This document shows positions 43,598 to 52,582 of a stretch of 64,000 nt of DNA, piece by piece. Below the pieces are notes generated by a model. The model saw only the letters and a program-made list of their open reading frames with translations, had not been told where the DNA came from and searched no databases. Positions within the stretch are counted from its first letter, which is position 1, and every line of letters begins with the position of its first letter. Source of the stretch: Planctomycetaceae bacterium (GTDB lineage: Bacteria; Planctomycetota; Planctomycetia; Pirellulales; Pirellulaceae); NCBI GenBank assembly GCA_002709045.1, contig PAPJ01000038.1, positions 62,001-126,000 on the forward strand, read 5' to 3'. The position numbers were made by a program, and so were the translations under genes.

Positions 43598-45856
43598 ATG
43601 TCGCGCGTTGTCATCCAGATATTGATCTTTCTTTTTCTCTTTACACCTATCATAGCTTCTGCTGAACAGGCCGCATCTGAAAACAAACAACCAAACGTGA
43701 TCTTCATTCTGGTTGATGATCAAGGCTACTACGATCTTGGATGTTATGGAGCCCGCGAGATAGACACACCCAATATTGACCGGATGGCTAAAGAAGGGAC
43801 TTTGTTTACTGATTATTATGCGGCTGCTCCGATTTGTAGCGCCTCTCGCGCCGGGTTACTGACCGGCTGTTATCCGCGCAGGATAGGTAACCACATCTGG
43901 GTTCATCGAGCAGATTCTAATTATGGCATTCATCCCGATGAGTTAACCATTGCAGAATTGTTCAAACAGTCTGGTTATTCCACGGCTTGTATTGGCAAAT
44001 GGCACCTGGGATTCCATGACGCCTTCCTACCTCGCAATCAGGGTTTCGATCACTACTTTGGTCTACTTCATAATCTCGATCCGGTAGAAGTCATTTACTT
44101 TGAAAAGGAGGGCGGTGTTCCCTTAATTCGCAATGGTAAACAGGTTAAACGCCCCGTTGATCCTGCTGAACTGACCCGTCTTTATACGGATGAGGCGATT
44201 GACTTTATTCGCTCAAATCAATCAGATCCCTTTTTTCTTTACCTACCGCACACTATGCTACACGTCCCGCTCGGCGTTAGTAGGGATTTTCAGGGATCCT
44301 CCGACTGGGGTCAGTATGGCGACGCGATACAGGAGTTGGACCATCATGTCGGGCGACTGTTCACTACATTGACAGAACTGAATCTGAGCCAAAACACGAT
44401 TATCGTTTACACATCGGACAATGGGCGGGGACCTGGTCGAGACGCCAGTCAACCATTGCGGGGAAACAAATTAACAACATGGGAAGCCGGCATTCGTGTA
44501 CCTGCAATCGCCTGGGGACCTGGATCGGGTATTAAACAGGGACTATTGACTTCAGAACCGGTACGTGCAATGGACTGGTTTCCCACATTAGCGACCCTTG
44601 CGGACATTAGTATTCCAAAAGGCCCGGTAATCGATGGACGGGACATCACTCCGCTATTACAGGGACAAGCGACTGAGGTTCCTGCCCCTGGTCTAAACAA
44701 GTCTCTCAATGCAGCGGTTCCCCTGCGACGACGGTGGGAGCCGGCTGCTGAATGGGCACAGCTTATTAAACGACAGGAATACAACGATGCATTCTTTTAT
44801 CACGGCAGCGAGGGAACACTTTCCGCAGTACGCTGGAAAAACTGGAAATTGACGATCAATCCCAATCTCACTCTTTACGACCTTTCGTTAGATCCCAGTG
44901 AGAAGATCCCTGTACGTAATCGCGATATCATTCGTAAATTACGCGGAATGGTAGTTCTTTTCCAAGAAGAGATGCGTCAGGATGCGCGCGCAGCGGGTAT
45001 ACAACAAGATAGTAATACCCCGCAAACGCCGGCAGCGTCCAGTAAGCTATTTCTAAATTCCAAGACAAATGTAAAATACGCCAACTATGGAAATCGAACG
45101 CTTGAAATGGACATATACCGTCCAAAGGATTCCTGGGGACCACTGCCCGCCATCGTATGTATTCATGGAGGCGGTTGGGCCAAAGGAACTCGACTGAATC
45201 ATACAAAGATCGCGATGGCGTTGGCATCACGCGGTTTCGTGGCCGCTACCATTTCCTATCGCCTCAGCGGCGAGGCACCCTTTCCCGCACAAATCCATGA
45301 TTGTAAGGCTGCCGTCCGTTTTCTACGTGCTCAGTCAACCGAACTTGGAATAAACCCAAAAAAGATCGGAGCAATCGGCCTCTCTGCCGGAGGCCATTTA
45401 ACCGCATTGCTGGCAACTTCAGGCGGCGTTGAATCATTAGAGGGTGGAGGTGGGCATTCCGGGTTTAGCAGTACGATTCAGGCAGCGATTGCTATGGGTG
45501 CTCAGACAGATCTATTATCCGAGCAAGTACGTGTCGTCGCGGCTCAGCAGGAACGCGGGGAGATCTGGCGTCAGTTTTTGGGTGGTACACAAGAGCATCG
45601 GAGAAGCGTTTATAAACTGGCATCTCCTATCGAACACCTCAACAGCAATGACCCACCAATTTGGTTTATCACCGGGCAGAATGATGATCCAAGCACTCGA
45701 GCAGTACGTTTTCGCGATGAAATGACAAGGCTTGGGATTAGGACCGGACTAACAGTGATTAAAGAAGCACCTCACGCTATCTTAGCCCGACAGCCGTGGT
45801 TCGAAGAAACGATCAATGAAGCCACACGCCATTTCAGGTGGCACCTTTCCAACTAA
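43598..45856 (+). CDS. Sulfatase - alpha/beta hydrolase (BD-FAE type esterase) fusion, secreted
   Basis: A 752-residue two-domain enzyme with a signal peptide. Residues ~30-465 are a sulfatase: NVIFILVDDQGYYDLG, ICSASRAGLLTG with Cys80, GKWHLGFHDAF, TSDNGRGPGRD and RGNKLTTWEAGIRVP. The active-site motif is C-S-A-S-R, so Ala replaces the Pro of C-x-P-x-R. After a ~20-residue linker rich in Thr, Pro and Ala, residues ~485-752 form a BD-FAE-type esterase: HGGGWAKG (His523), Ser596 in GLSAGGHLTALL, Asp696/697 in TGQNDDPS and His726 in EAPHAI. Both domains look complete. Such a protein could remove sulfate and an acyl ester from the same sugar. A TATAAT lies at 43548-43553 without a good -35. Confidence 0.93.
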   Translation: MSRVVIQILIFLFLFTPIIASAEQAASENKQPNVIFILVDDQGYYDLGCYGAREIDTPNIDRMAKEGTLFTDYYAAAPICSASRAGLLTGCYPRRIGNHIWVHRADSNYGIHPDELTIAELFKQSGYSTACIGKWHLGFHDAFLPRNQGFDHYFGLLHNLDPVEVIYFEKEGGVPLIRNGKQVKRPVDPAELTRLYTDEAIDFIRSNQSDPFFLYLPHTMLHVPLGVSRDFQGSSDWGQYGDAIQELDHHVGRLFTTLTELNLSQNTIIVYTSDNGRGPGRDASQPLRGNKLTTWEAGIRVPAIAWGPGSGIKQGLLTSEPVRAMDWFPTLATLADISIPKGPVIDGRDITPLLQGQATEVPAPGLNKSLNAAVPLRRRWEPAAEWAQLIKRQEYNDAFFYHGSEGTLSAVRWKNWKLTINPNLTLYDLSLDPSEKIPVRNRDIIRKLRGMVVLFQEEMRQDARAAGIQQDSNTPQTPAASSKLFLNSKTNVKYANYGNRTLEMDIYRPKDSWGPLPAIVCIHGGGWAKGTRLNHTKIAMALASRGFVAATISYRLSGEAPFPAQIHDCKAAVRFLRAQSTELGINPKKIGAIGLSAGGHLTALLATSGGVESLEGGGGHSGFSSTIQAAIAMGAQTDLLSEQVRVVAAQQERGEIWRQFLGGTQEHRRSVYKLASPIEHLNSNDPPIWFITGQNDDPSTRAVRFRDEMTRLGIRTGLTVIKEAPHAILARQPWFEETINEATRHFRWHLSN

Positions 45857-45870
45857 ATCACTTCATTTTG

Positions 45871-47265
45871 TTATTGCAATACATCATGCAGGACATTTCC
45901 ATGAACATCTGTTAAGCGGAAATCACGACCAGCGTGTCGGAAAGTTAATCTCTCATGATCCAATCCGAGCTGATGGAGGATAGTGGCATGTAAGTCGTGG
46001 GTATGAGCGGAATCTTCCGTGGCCATAATTCCATACTCGTCCGAAACGCCATAAGACAATCCGCCTTTAACACCACCACCCGCCATCCACGATGTAAAGC
46101 AAAAATTGTGGTGTTCCCGACCGGCATGAGTGGGACTCATATTAAAAGGAGTTCTGCCGAATTCTGTTGTCCAAACAACCAACGTCCGTTCCAACATTCC
46201 TCTTCGTTTTAAATCACTTATCAGGCCTGCCATTGGTTTATCTACATTTTTCGCTAAGCGTTCGTGATCGGCCATATTGCCATGCGAATCCCAGTTACTA
46301 TTGGAACCAACATCAATAAGCTCAACGAATCGCACTCCTCTTTCCACCAACCTGCGGGCCATTAAACACTGCCATCCAAAACCCGATCGGTCACCTGCTG
46401 TAATCCCATACATCTCTAATGTCCGCTGGTCTTCCTGAGTTATATCGAACGCTTCAGGGGCAGCGCTCTGCATACCAAACGCAGTTTCAAAAGAGCGTAT
46501 TCTGGCATTCACTGCTGCATCATTTAGGCGTTCACTTTGTTTTGTTTCATTTAAGGTCCGCAGTAAACCAAGCTCCATAGTCTGTAATCTTTTCGACGCC
46601 ACGCGCGGTTGGATATTCTTGATGGGGTCGGCGCCGGGTACCACATGCGTACCCTGATGGCAACCGGGCAGGAAATCACTGCCCCATGTTTGTGCACCTG
46701 CGTAAGGAGCATGTGGGGCAAGGACCATAAACGAAGGTAAATTCTGATTAACCGTTCCTAACCCATAGCTAACCCACGATCCAACACTGGGGCGGGCAAA
46801 TTGTGCCGAACCCGTATGAGCTGCCAACGTACCCTTATCGTGACCATCACTGTCACAATGCATCGCATTCAATACACATACGTCGTCTATAACGTCGGAA
46901 AGATGGGGGAAAAGGTCGCTAACCCAGATACCGTTCTCGCCGTATTGCTGAAAACCCCAGTGTGGTTTAATCAGAAACCGTTCGAATTCTCCGGATTTGT
47001 TTAACCAGCGAGACGCCAGGATTGATTTACCATGATCTTTAATGAGAGATGGTTTGTAATCAAACGTATCTACGTGTGAGACACCTCCAGTAGCATAGAT
47101 AAAAATAACACGATCAGCCTTTGCTGAGAAATGGCTTCTTCTGGCTGATAAGGGATCATCTTGGCCGCTGACCTGATTACACATTTCTGCGAAAGCCGTC
47201 ATCCCGAAACCTCCGGATACCGACCGTAACAATTGACGTCTGTTGATTTCATGCTGTGTAAACAT
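45871..47265 (-). CDS. DUF1501 family Tat-exported protein (cytochrome-paired subtype)
   Basis: A 464-residue protein with a twin-arginine signal (INRRQLLRSVSGGFGMTAFAEM). DUF1501 landmarks are TGGVSHVDTFDYKPSLI, FGWQCLMARRLVERGVRFVEL, WDSHGN, TTEFGRTPFNM and GREHHNFCFTSWMAGGGVKGG, ending ILHQLGLDHERLTFRHAGRDFRLTD. The FDYKP, GREH and LDHERLTF signatures are shared with the copy at 12689 and absent from the three unpaired copies. It starts eight bases after the cytochrome gene's stop, so they form one transcript. Function unknown. Confidence 0.92.
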   Translation of the reverse strand: MFTQHEINRRQLLRSVSGGFGMTAFAEMCNQVSGQDDPLSARRSHFSAKADRVIFIYATGGVSHVDTFDYKPSLIKDHGKSILASRWLNKSGEFERFLIKPHWGFQQYGENGIWVSDLFPHLSDVIDDVCVLNAMHCDSDGHDKGTLAAHTGSAQFARPSVGSWVSYGLGTVNQNLPSFMVLAPHAPYAGAQTWGSDFLPGCHQGTHVVPGADPIKNIQPRVASKRLQTMELGLLRTLNETKQSERLNDAAVNARIRSFETAFGMQSAAPEAFDITQEDQRTLEMYGITAGDRSGFGWQCLMARRLVERGVRFVELIDVGSNSNWDSHGNMADHERLAKNVDKPMAGLISDLKRRGMLERTLVVWTTEFGRTPFNMSPTHAGREHHNFCFTSWMAGGGVKGGLSYGVSDEYGIMATEDSAHTHDLHATILHQLGLDHERLTFRHAGRDFRLTDVHGNVLHDVLQ

Positions 47266-47273
47266 TTAGCTAA

Positions 47274-50200
47274 TCAATCCACAAATAGAAAACTATTACT
47301 CGTAAGCAGTACGCGGGCAAAGGCCTGCCAGGCCTCTTTGAGACCATCCCCAGCACCAGCTTTTACAGCCTCGGAACTGTACTCTTCCAGAAACCTATTA
47401 GCTGACTGAAGTTCCGCCGTACTGGGAATTGATCCATGAACGACGGCAAATGCATATTTAATCCTTTCCGTACGATCCGCTACGGTGATTGCTATGCGGT
47501 GAGCAAGCATGTGCGCCTGAGCGTGGACAAACTCCGAATTCATCAGGAATAACGCCTGAGTAGGGGTAACCGTTTGTTGACGTTTTCCGATACTAACATT
47601 CGGATCGGCCGAATCGAATAATTCCAAATAGGGATGACGGCGATTCCGCTGCTGCATAAGGTATACACTCCGATGATTGGAACCGTAAACCGCATGAAAC
47701 GGTTGGTGAATCGAGAAATTCCATGTATTAACGTCCGGAAACGGGTGAGCCCCAGGAACTGATCGATCGAGATTACCGCTAACGGCCAGCATTGCATCAC
47801 GCATGGATTCGGCATCCAGGGGACGACGCGAATACCGCCATAAAAGCTTATTTTCAGGATCTAATACCATTGCCTCCGGACTGTCTTCGCTGGATAACTG
47901 ATAGACTCGTGATTTCATAATCACCCGGTGCAAATGTTTTATCGACCAATTGTTCTCAATCAACTCCATGGCCAACCAATCAAGTAGGGCAGGGTGTGTC
48001 GGTTGCTCACCCCTATATCCAAAATCACTGGGCGTTGTTACAAGTCCCGACCCAAAATGCCACTGCCACACCCGATTAGCAATTACCCGCGCCGTCAAGG
48101 GATTCGATGGATCAGTTAACCATTGGGCTAACTGCAGTCGACCACTGCCTGTGTATGCCGCTGGCACTTGTTTCCCACCTAATACTTCAAGGAAACGCCG
48201 AGGGATCTGATCACCCAACTTTTCCGGTTCCCCTCGTAACTGAATGTGAGAATTAACGGGCTTTCCTTCACTGACCCCGTATGCAACTTCGCTAACAGCG
48301 GTACTCTCAATGTTCTGTTGTTCTTCCTTTAATGCGTCGATGGACTGTCTAAGTATCGCTAGTTGCTCCTCGGAACCGGCTGTCTTTGTCGGTGGCTCTA
48401 TAACTTGTTCTATAGCGTTTAAGGGGGTGGTCGTTAAAGCAATATTATCTATATCTCTTACTAGGACCGGCCCCTCTTTGTGGCCAAATCCATCACAGAT
48501 AAAACAGTTGGCAATCCCATTCCAGCCTGGTACTGTATTCTTCGCTTTAAATCTCGTCTGTGCTGTTAGCGTAGCTAGTGTTCCTGAATAGGTTCGTGAT
48601 ACGGAGTCAATTTCCACCTGAAGTGAGTACCATTGATTCGTTTTGATTTTCTGCAATAGCTCCCATTCAGTACCATGTTTCAACATAAACGAGTCACGAC
48701 TTATACTAAATTCAACGGCAATTGACTGCACAACTCCCTGACCAAGATAAATGCGATAAACACCATCCTCGGTGCCCGCACCAGTACGGAAATCGATATT
48801 GAAGTACATCTTCTTATCATTTTTAGCTGTTAACCCCGGCTCAAACACGTAACGAATACCGTCAGTTTTAGGCCCCGTTCCTATGCGTACACCTCTCGTA
48901 CCCTTGGAATGCACGTTCGCAAACGGACTTTGTGCATCTTGGCGGATTTCCACGGCTCCGGAAGACACCCATGGCTGTTTTAAGGATCGACCAAGATCCT
49001 GTCTTTCCATACCCAAATCGAGACCTCCGGTATCCCGCTGACCATCTAATTGGGAACGTTGGAGGCCTAATTGCTGAATCTGGCGCCGGAGATTACTAAG
49101 ACGGTCCTCACGTGCTACCTCCAGCCGTTCTATTTCCTCCGGCGGTACCAGAGCCGGGAAATCCGCCGGCCGTTTTTGTTCTTCACCGCCGGGAAATGCC
49201 CAAACTGTACTTTCGAAAATTCCGTAAAGCGCATAATAATCCTCTGCCGAGATCGGATCATATTTATGATCATGACAACGGGCACAGCCAAGTGATAACC
49301 CCAGTATAGAGCGGCCTACCGAATCGATTACATCGGCAAAATCCAGATGCTGATAGTCGGGCGACTGCTTATAACCATAGCGTTTACCTATGGCGAGAAA
49401 ACCAGTTGCTGTCACCAAATCACGGTACACGGCCTGCGTCGTATCGGCAGCTAAAATATCACCGGCAATCTGTTCTCTGATAAATTCGTCGTAAGGTTTA
49501 TCCTTATGAAATGCATTGATCACCCAGTCACGATATTTATATGCTTCCCGAACCGGATAATCCGAGCCATCACCTGCCGTGTCAGCATACCGGGCTACAT
49601 CCAGCCAATGACGACCCCATCGCTCACCATAACTTGAGGTCGATAAAAGACGGTTTACCAGAGTTTGGAAGGCAAGTGGGTCGTTATCTTCAAGGAAATC
49701 GTTAATTTCTTCTGGTGTGGGAGGAAGACCAGTTAGGTCGAAAGTGGCTCTTCTAATTAACGTGCATTTGTCGGTATCGGAAACCGGAGTTAAGTTCGAC
49801 GCACGTAATGTATTGAATATGAACTGATCAATTGGCGTCCTACTCCATCGATCCTGTTTGTTTACCGGTACACCCGGTCGTTTAAGCAACTTAAAGGACC
49901 AGAACGCTGACGCCTCATCCAGGTCCAACCGTTTATCTGTTGCCGCTAAGTTGGTTCGCGGAGCCTTCGCGCCGGTTCTAATCCAATTTGAAATATTCTC
50001 AATCTCACTTGGCGTAAGACTTTTCTCGCCCGGCGGCATGGCGAAGTCAGGTTTAGTTTTTTTAATAGCAAGTAAAAGCAGGCTTTTTTCGGGCTGACCT
50101 GCCACTATCGGTGGACCACTAATTCCACCGATTTCCCAAAACTCCGGCGCATCAAGTCGTAAATCCGACTCGGCTTTGTCTTCACCATGGCATTGCACAC

Positions 50201-50369
50201 AATGCTTAAGGAAGATGGGACGAATGTTCTTTTCGAACTGATCAAACTCGCTCTGCGCCGATAAGATGCCTGTCAGCGACATAATCAGAACTAAGCCAAT
50301 AGTTTTTACCTGCATTCGAAGCAAATACATATTAAGAATTTTACTAAACTCGCTTTTGTCACGTTTCAT
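47274..50369 (-). CDS. Planctomycete cytochrome c protein with DUF1549 and DUF1553
   Basis: Up to 1031 residues; ATG 50369, 50330 and 50315 are all possible starts, the last placing the signal peptide (VKTIGLVLIMSLTGILSAQ) right at the N-terminus. The PSCyt1 domain has KHCVQCHGEDKAESDLRL and AMPPGEKSL, DUF1549 has LIRRATFDLTGLPPTPEEI and GCARCHDHKYDP, and DUF1553 has LTARVIANRVWQWHFGSGLV and RPLDAESMRDAML. Between them a ~230-residue beta-rich insert (KMYFNIDFRTGAGTEDGVYRIYLGQ) looks like a concanavalin-type carbohydrate-binding module. Two CxxCH sites. Paired with the DUF1501 gene eight bases downstream. A 20-base-spaced direct repeat lies upstream. Confidence 0.92.
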   Translation of the reverse strand: MKRDKSEFSKILNMYLLRMQVKTIGLVLIMSLTGILSAQSEFDQFEKNIRPIFLKHCVQCHGEDKAESDLRLDAPEFWEIGGISGPPIVAGQPEKSLLLLAIKKTKPDFAMPPGEKSLTPSEIENISNWIRTGAKAPRTNLAATDKRLDLDEASAFWSFKLLKRPGVPVNKQDRWSRTPIDQFIFNTLRASNLTPVSDTDKCTLIRRATFDLTGLPPTPEEINDFLEDNDPLAFQTLVNRLLSTSSYGERWGRHWLDVARYADTAGDGSDYPVREAYKYRDWVINAFHKDKPYDEFIREQIAGDILAADTTQAVYRDLVTATGFLAIGKRYGYKQSPDYQHLDFADVIDSVGRSILGLSLGCARCHDHKYDPISAEDYYALYGIFESTVWAFPGGEEQKRPADFPALVPPEEIERLEVAREDRLSNLRRQIQQLGLQRSQLDGQRDTGGLDLGMERQDLGRSLKQPWVSSGAVEIRQDAQSPFANVHSKGTRGVRIGTGPKTDGIRYVFEPGLTAKNDKKMYFNIDFRTGAGTEDGVYRIYLGQGVVQSIAVEFSISRDSFMLKHGTEWELLQKIKTNQWYSLQVEIDSVSRTYSGTLATLTAQTRFKAKNTVPGWNGIANCFICDGFGHKEGPVLVRDIDNIALTTTPLNAIEQVIEPPTKTAGSEEQLAILRQSIDALKEEQQNIESTAVSEVAYGVSEGKPVNSHIQLRGEPEKLGDQIPRRFLEVLGGKQVPAAYTGSGRLQLAQWLTDPSNPLTARVIANRVWQWHFGSGLVTTPSDFGYRGEQPTHPALLDWLAMELIENNWSIKHLHRVIMKSRVYQLSSEDSPEAMVLDPENKLLWRYSRRPLDAESMRDAMLAVSGNLDRSVPGAHPFPDVNTWNFSIHQPFHAVYGSNHRSVYLMQQRNRRHPYLELFDSADPNVSIGKRQQTVTPTQALFLMNSEFVHAQAHMLAHRIAITVADRTERIKYAFAVVHGSIPSTAELQSANRFLEEYSSEAVKAGAGDGLKEAWQAFARVLLTSNSFLFVD

Positions 50370-50413
50370 AGCTTAAGACTTAACAAACAACGTCATTTTA
50401 TTTGACCAGGTTT

Positions 50414-50443
50414 ATTTTACCTAACGCTGGTGCATTTTACCTA
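50414..50443 (-). promoter_or_regulatory. Tandem decamer repeat upstream of the cytochrome/DUF1501 unit
   Basis: ATTTTACCTA occurs at 50414-50423 and again at 50434-50443, exactly 20 bases (two helical turns) apart; on the transcribed strand it reads TAGGTAAAAT twice. It lies 45-75 bases upstream of the first possible start of the gene at 50369, in a 255-base gap otherwise without a convincing gene. Two same-face sites suggest binding of a dimeric or tandem activator. Confidence 0.4.
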
Positions 50444-50624
50444 CGTAATGAATCCCTGGAGTGGATAGAGCTCTATAATTACAATCGGGCACAGCAGCAA
50501 ATTACTAAACGCTTAAATAGTAAGTATTTACTGTATTACATACGCTTACCCTGTTGCTGCTGTTCCATCTGGTGGAGTAATGGTCAAGGATTTACAAATA
50601 ATCACCAGTCGTCCTATCCAGCTT

Positions 50625-51563
50625 TCACTTAGCTAGGATTTTTAGCATTTCGGCTTTAGGTTGCTGAAGGAAGTTTTCATGAAATTCCTTCAGCATCTGC
50701 TCTGACGTCGATCCAAAATTCCTCTCGAAGGAGGCTTCAAAGCCCAGGCGATCTAGTTCCTGAAAGAAACCGATTCTAAAAGCATCTTCGCTGCTCTTAT
50801 CAATTACAAACGCAACAAACCAGGCACCTAAGTCATATGCGATTGATCCTCGTCTTCCATACTGGATGTCACGTATCGATTCTCCCTCTTGTAATTGCTC
50901 GAGGGAACGTAGCTTCTGAGCCATCTTTACTTCCAGATAATCTGCAGGTACGCCCGGTTGTCGGGAATAGAGTAACTGAGCCATGTATTCGGCGCCCCCT
51001 TCAATCCACCAGGGATTTTTACCAGTACGACTATCACGTTCTTCTCGGTTCTTACTGAAGATATGCGCATGCTGATAAACATGGAAATACTCATGAAGCG
51101 TTACCGACTTATAATCCTCCTCATGAGGCCCGGGATTCTTGGATGCCATCGTAACGATAAAACCAGACCAGCCGCTATGTTCGTTTCTTTGAGTATTTAA
51201 CCCCGCATTTCCTTCTTTAGCATATCTCTCAAAGTTATGACTGCGGTTTTTGCACCCTTTGGCATCTATACTTGGGTCCTTTTGTTTACGAATCCTGCAG
51301 TATTGGTCGTCCAACTGTTTTGCTGCTTCCACATCACTTCCAACAATCCAAAACTCTAGTGGCCCATAATTACCCCATTCACGAGATGCAACTTCGTACC
51401 ATCTTTTCGTTAGCTCGACATGTGACTTAGGTACATCACTTGCTGCATAAAACTCCGCCTTCTTACGACTCAGTTTTCCCCAATCATCTGTCTTATCGTT
51501 CGATTGAGAATTGATCGGTATTAAACAGGCTGTTAGGAATACGAGCGGTATTACCTTATACAT
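50625..51563 (-). CDS. Putative secreted zinc metallopeptidase (peptidase MA-like, HExxH)
   Basis: A 312-residue protein with a short signal peptide (YKVIPLVFLTACLIP, possibly a lipoprotein-like Cys at residue 13). The zinc motif HEYFH is at residues 157-161, with Glu158 as the catalytic base. Downstream, WWIEGGAEYMA gives Glu188 or Glu192 as the third zinc ligand, the gluzincin arrangement seen in peptidase MA-like proteins. The rest (LEFWIVGSDVEAAKQLD before, RIGFFQELDRLGFEASFERNFG after) also suits that superfamily. Target unknown. It is upstream of the cytochrome gene on the same strand with a 255-base gap, and divergent from the nucleotidyltransferase at 51719. Confidence 0.8.
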   Translation of the reverse strand: MYKVIPLVFLTACLIPINSQSNDKTDDWGKLSRKKAEFYAASDVPKSHVELTKRWYEVASREWGNYGPLEFWIVGSDVEAAKQLDDQYCRIRKQKDPSIDAKGCKNRSHNFERYAKEGNAGLNTQRNEHSGWSGFIVTMASKNPGPHEEDYKSVTLHEYFHVYQHAHIFSKNREERDSRTGKNPWWIEGGAEYMAQLLYSRQPGVPADYLEVKMAQKLRSLEQLQEGESIRDIQYGRRGSIAYDLGAWFVAFVIDKSSEDAFRIGFFQELDRLGFEASFERNFGSTSEQMLKEFHENFLQQPKAEMLKILAK

Positions 51564-51601
51564 ACAGCACCTTCATTCTGTTCGAGTATGTGAGAGCATT
51601 A

Positions 51602-51674
51602 TTGTAGTCGATCCTTTCGTGAAACGCTCTTTGTAATAACCGACTACGACAAGAGTCGAATGTTGTAGCGTTTT
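51602..51674. other. Interleaved inverted repeats, possible pseudoknot leader
   Basis: In the 155-base divergent gap, GTAGTCG (51604-51610) pairs with CGACTAC (51641-51647), extendable by a G-U and a U-A pair, and AAACGCT (51622-51628) pairs with AGCGTTT (51667-51673), extendable by a G-U. The order A-B-A'-B' is that of an H-type pseudoknot. A competing hairpin, CGACT (51641-51645) with AGTCG (51654-51658), shares one arm. The last arm runs into TTTTT. The gene at 51719 begins 45 bases later. Confidence 0.3.
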
Positions 51675-51718
51675 TAACACTAATTTCTGCCGACCATAAT
51701 CAATACAATCAGGTTCAA

Positions 51719-52480
51719 ATGTCTGGATTTAACGTAATTATACTCGCCGGTGGTGAAAAGGGCCCTCTCTACGAATCGACCGGTCATGTTCAGAAGGCTC
51801 TGATACCAATTCACGGGACGCCTATGGTATCTCGTGTAATAGATGCGTTTCACAAATGCGAAGATGTAGAAAATATCGTGGTTGTCGGGTCTGCCGACCT
51901 TGACCACTTAGACTCTATGAAACACGTTCATAAGCGAATTTCTACAGGCTTCACTTTAATCCAGAATATTCTGCATGCGATAGCTTATGTTAAACATCGT
52001 CTATATAAATCTGCCAGCAAACACAACGGTTACGTGATATCATTTTGCGATGCTGTTTTTCTTACTCCGCAAATCATCTCCGATACCTTAAACGGAATTA
52101 AGAACTCACAGGCTGATATAGTGTTGCATTACGTTGAAAAGCATTCCTTTAAACTGGAACAGCTTCCAACCACACGCACGTATATACCAATAGATGGAAA
52201 ACTATATACCGGTTCAACAATCTATTATGTAAGACGATTTAAGGATCTATTGGCAATCACGCCAAAGCTTGCGAAGCTCCGCAAAGTCCGGAAGTCACCC
52301 GAACAATTACTCGAAACAATTGGCTGCTCCGGATTGGACCTTGCTGGAATTCAGTCTAGTCTTAGCAGACAGCTAGGGATTAATGTCCAATTGTGTGTCT
52401 CCCCTCACGCCCGTTTGGGAATGGATGTCGATAAACCACTCGATTTGGAACTCGCCATCCAATTGCTCGACAGCATATGA
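51719..52480 (+). CDS. MobA-like nucleotidyltransferase
   Basis: A 253-residue cytoplasmic protein of the NTP-transferase superfamily (PF12804-like). It opens with FNVIILAGGEKGPLYESTG and then KALIPIHGTPMVSRVIDAF, i.e. the L-A-G-G loop and the Lys that bind the nucleotide. The metal-binding Asp is probably in YVISFCDAVFL. Later SGLDLAGIQSSLSRQLGINVQ and MDVDKPLDLELAIQLL (D-V-D-x-P-x-D) match the end of this fold, where a second Asp is expected. The donor could be CTP or GTP for activating a sugar or cofactor; the acceptor is not known. It may be transcribed with the GH127 gene 102 bases downstream. Confidence 0.82.
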   Translation: MSGFNVIILAGGEKGPLYESTGHVQKALIPIHGTPMVSRVIDAFHKCEDVENIVVVGSADLDHLDSMKHVHKRISTGFTLIQNILHAIAYVKHRLYKSASKHNGYVISFCDAVFLTPQIISDTLNGIKNSQADIVLHYVEKHSFKLEQLPTTRTYIPIDGKLYTGSTIYYVRRFKDLLAITPKLAKLRKVRKSPEQLLETIGCSGLDLAGIQSSLSRQLGINVQLCVSPHARLGMDVDKPLDLELAIQLLDSI

Positions 52481-52582
52481 CCTTCGTCCATCGCTACAAC
52501 AAAGCTCTTGGATTCAGTAAAATATCAGCTCAACACTTTTAGTCATACTTTCATACGAGCGGAGTCCGCCCCCGTGCGCCAC

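Noticed and set aside
50402..50632. 76-residue open frame on the plus strand
   Set aside because: Low-complexity composition, no ribosome site or signal, and it lies over the promoter region of the gene on the other strand; most likely chance.
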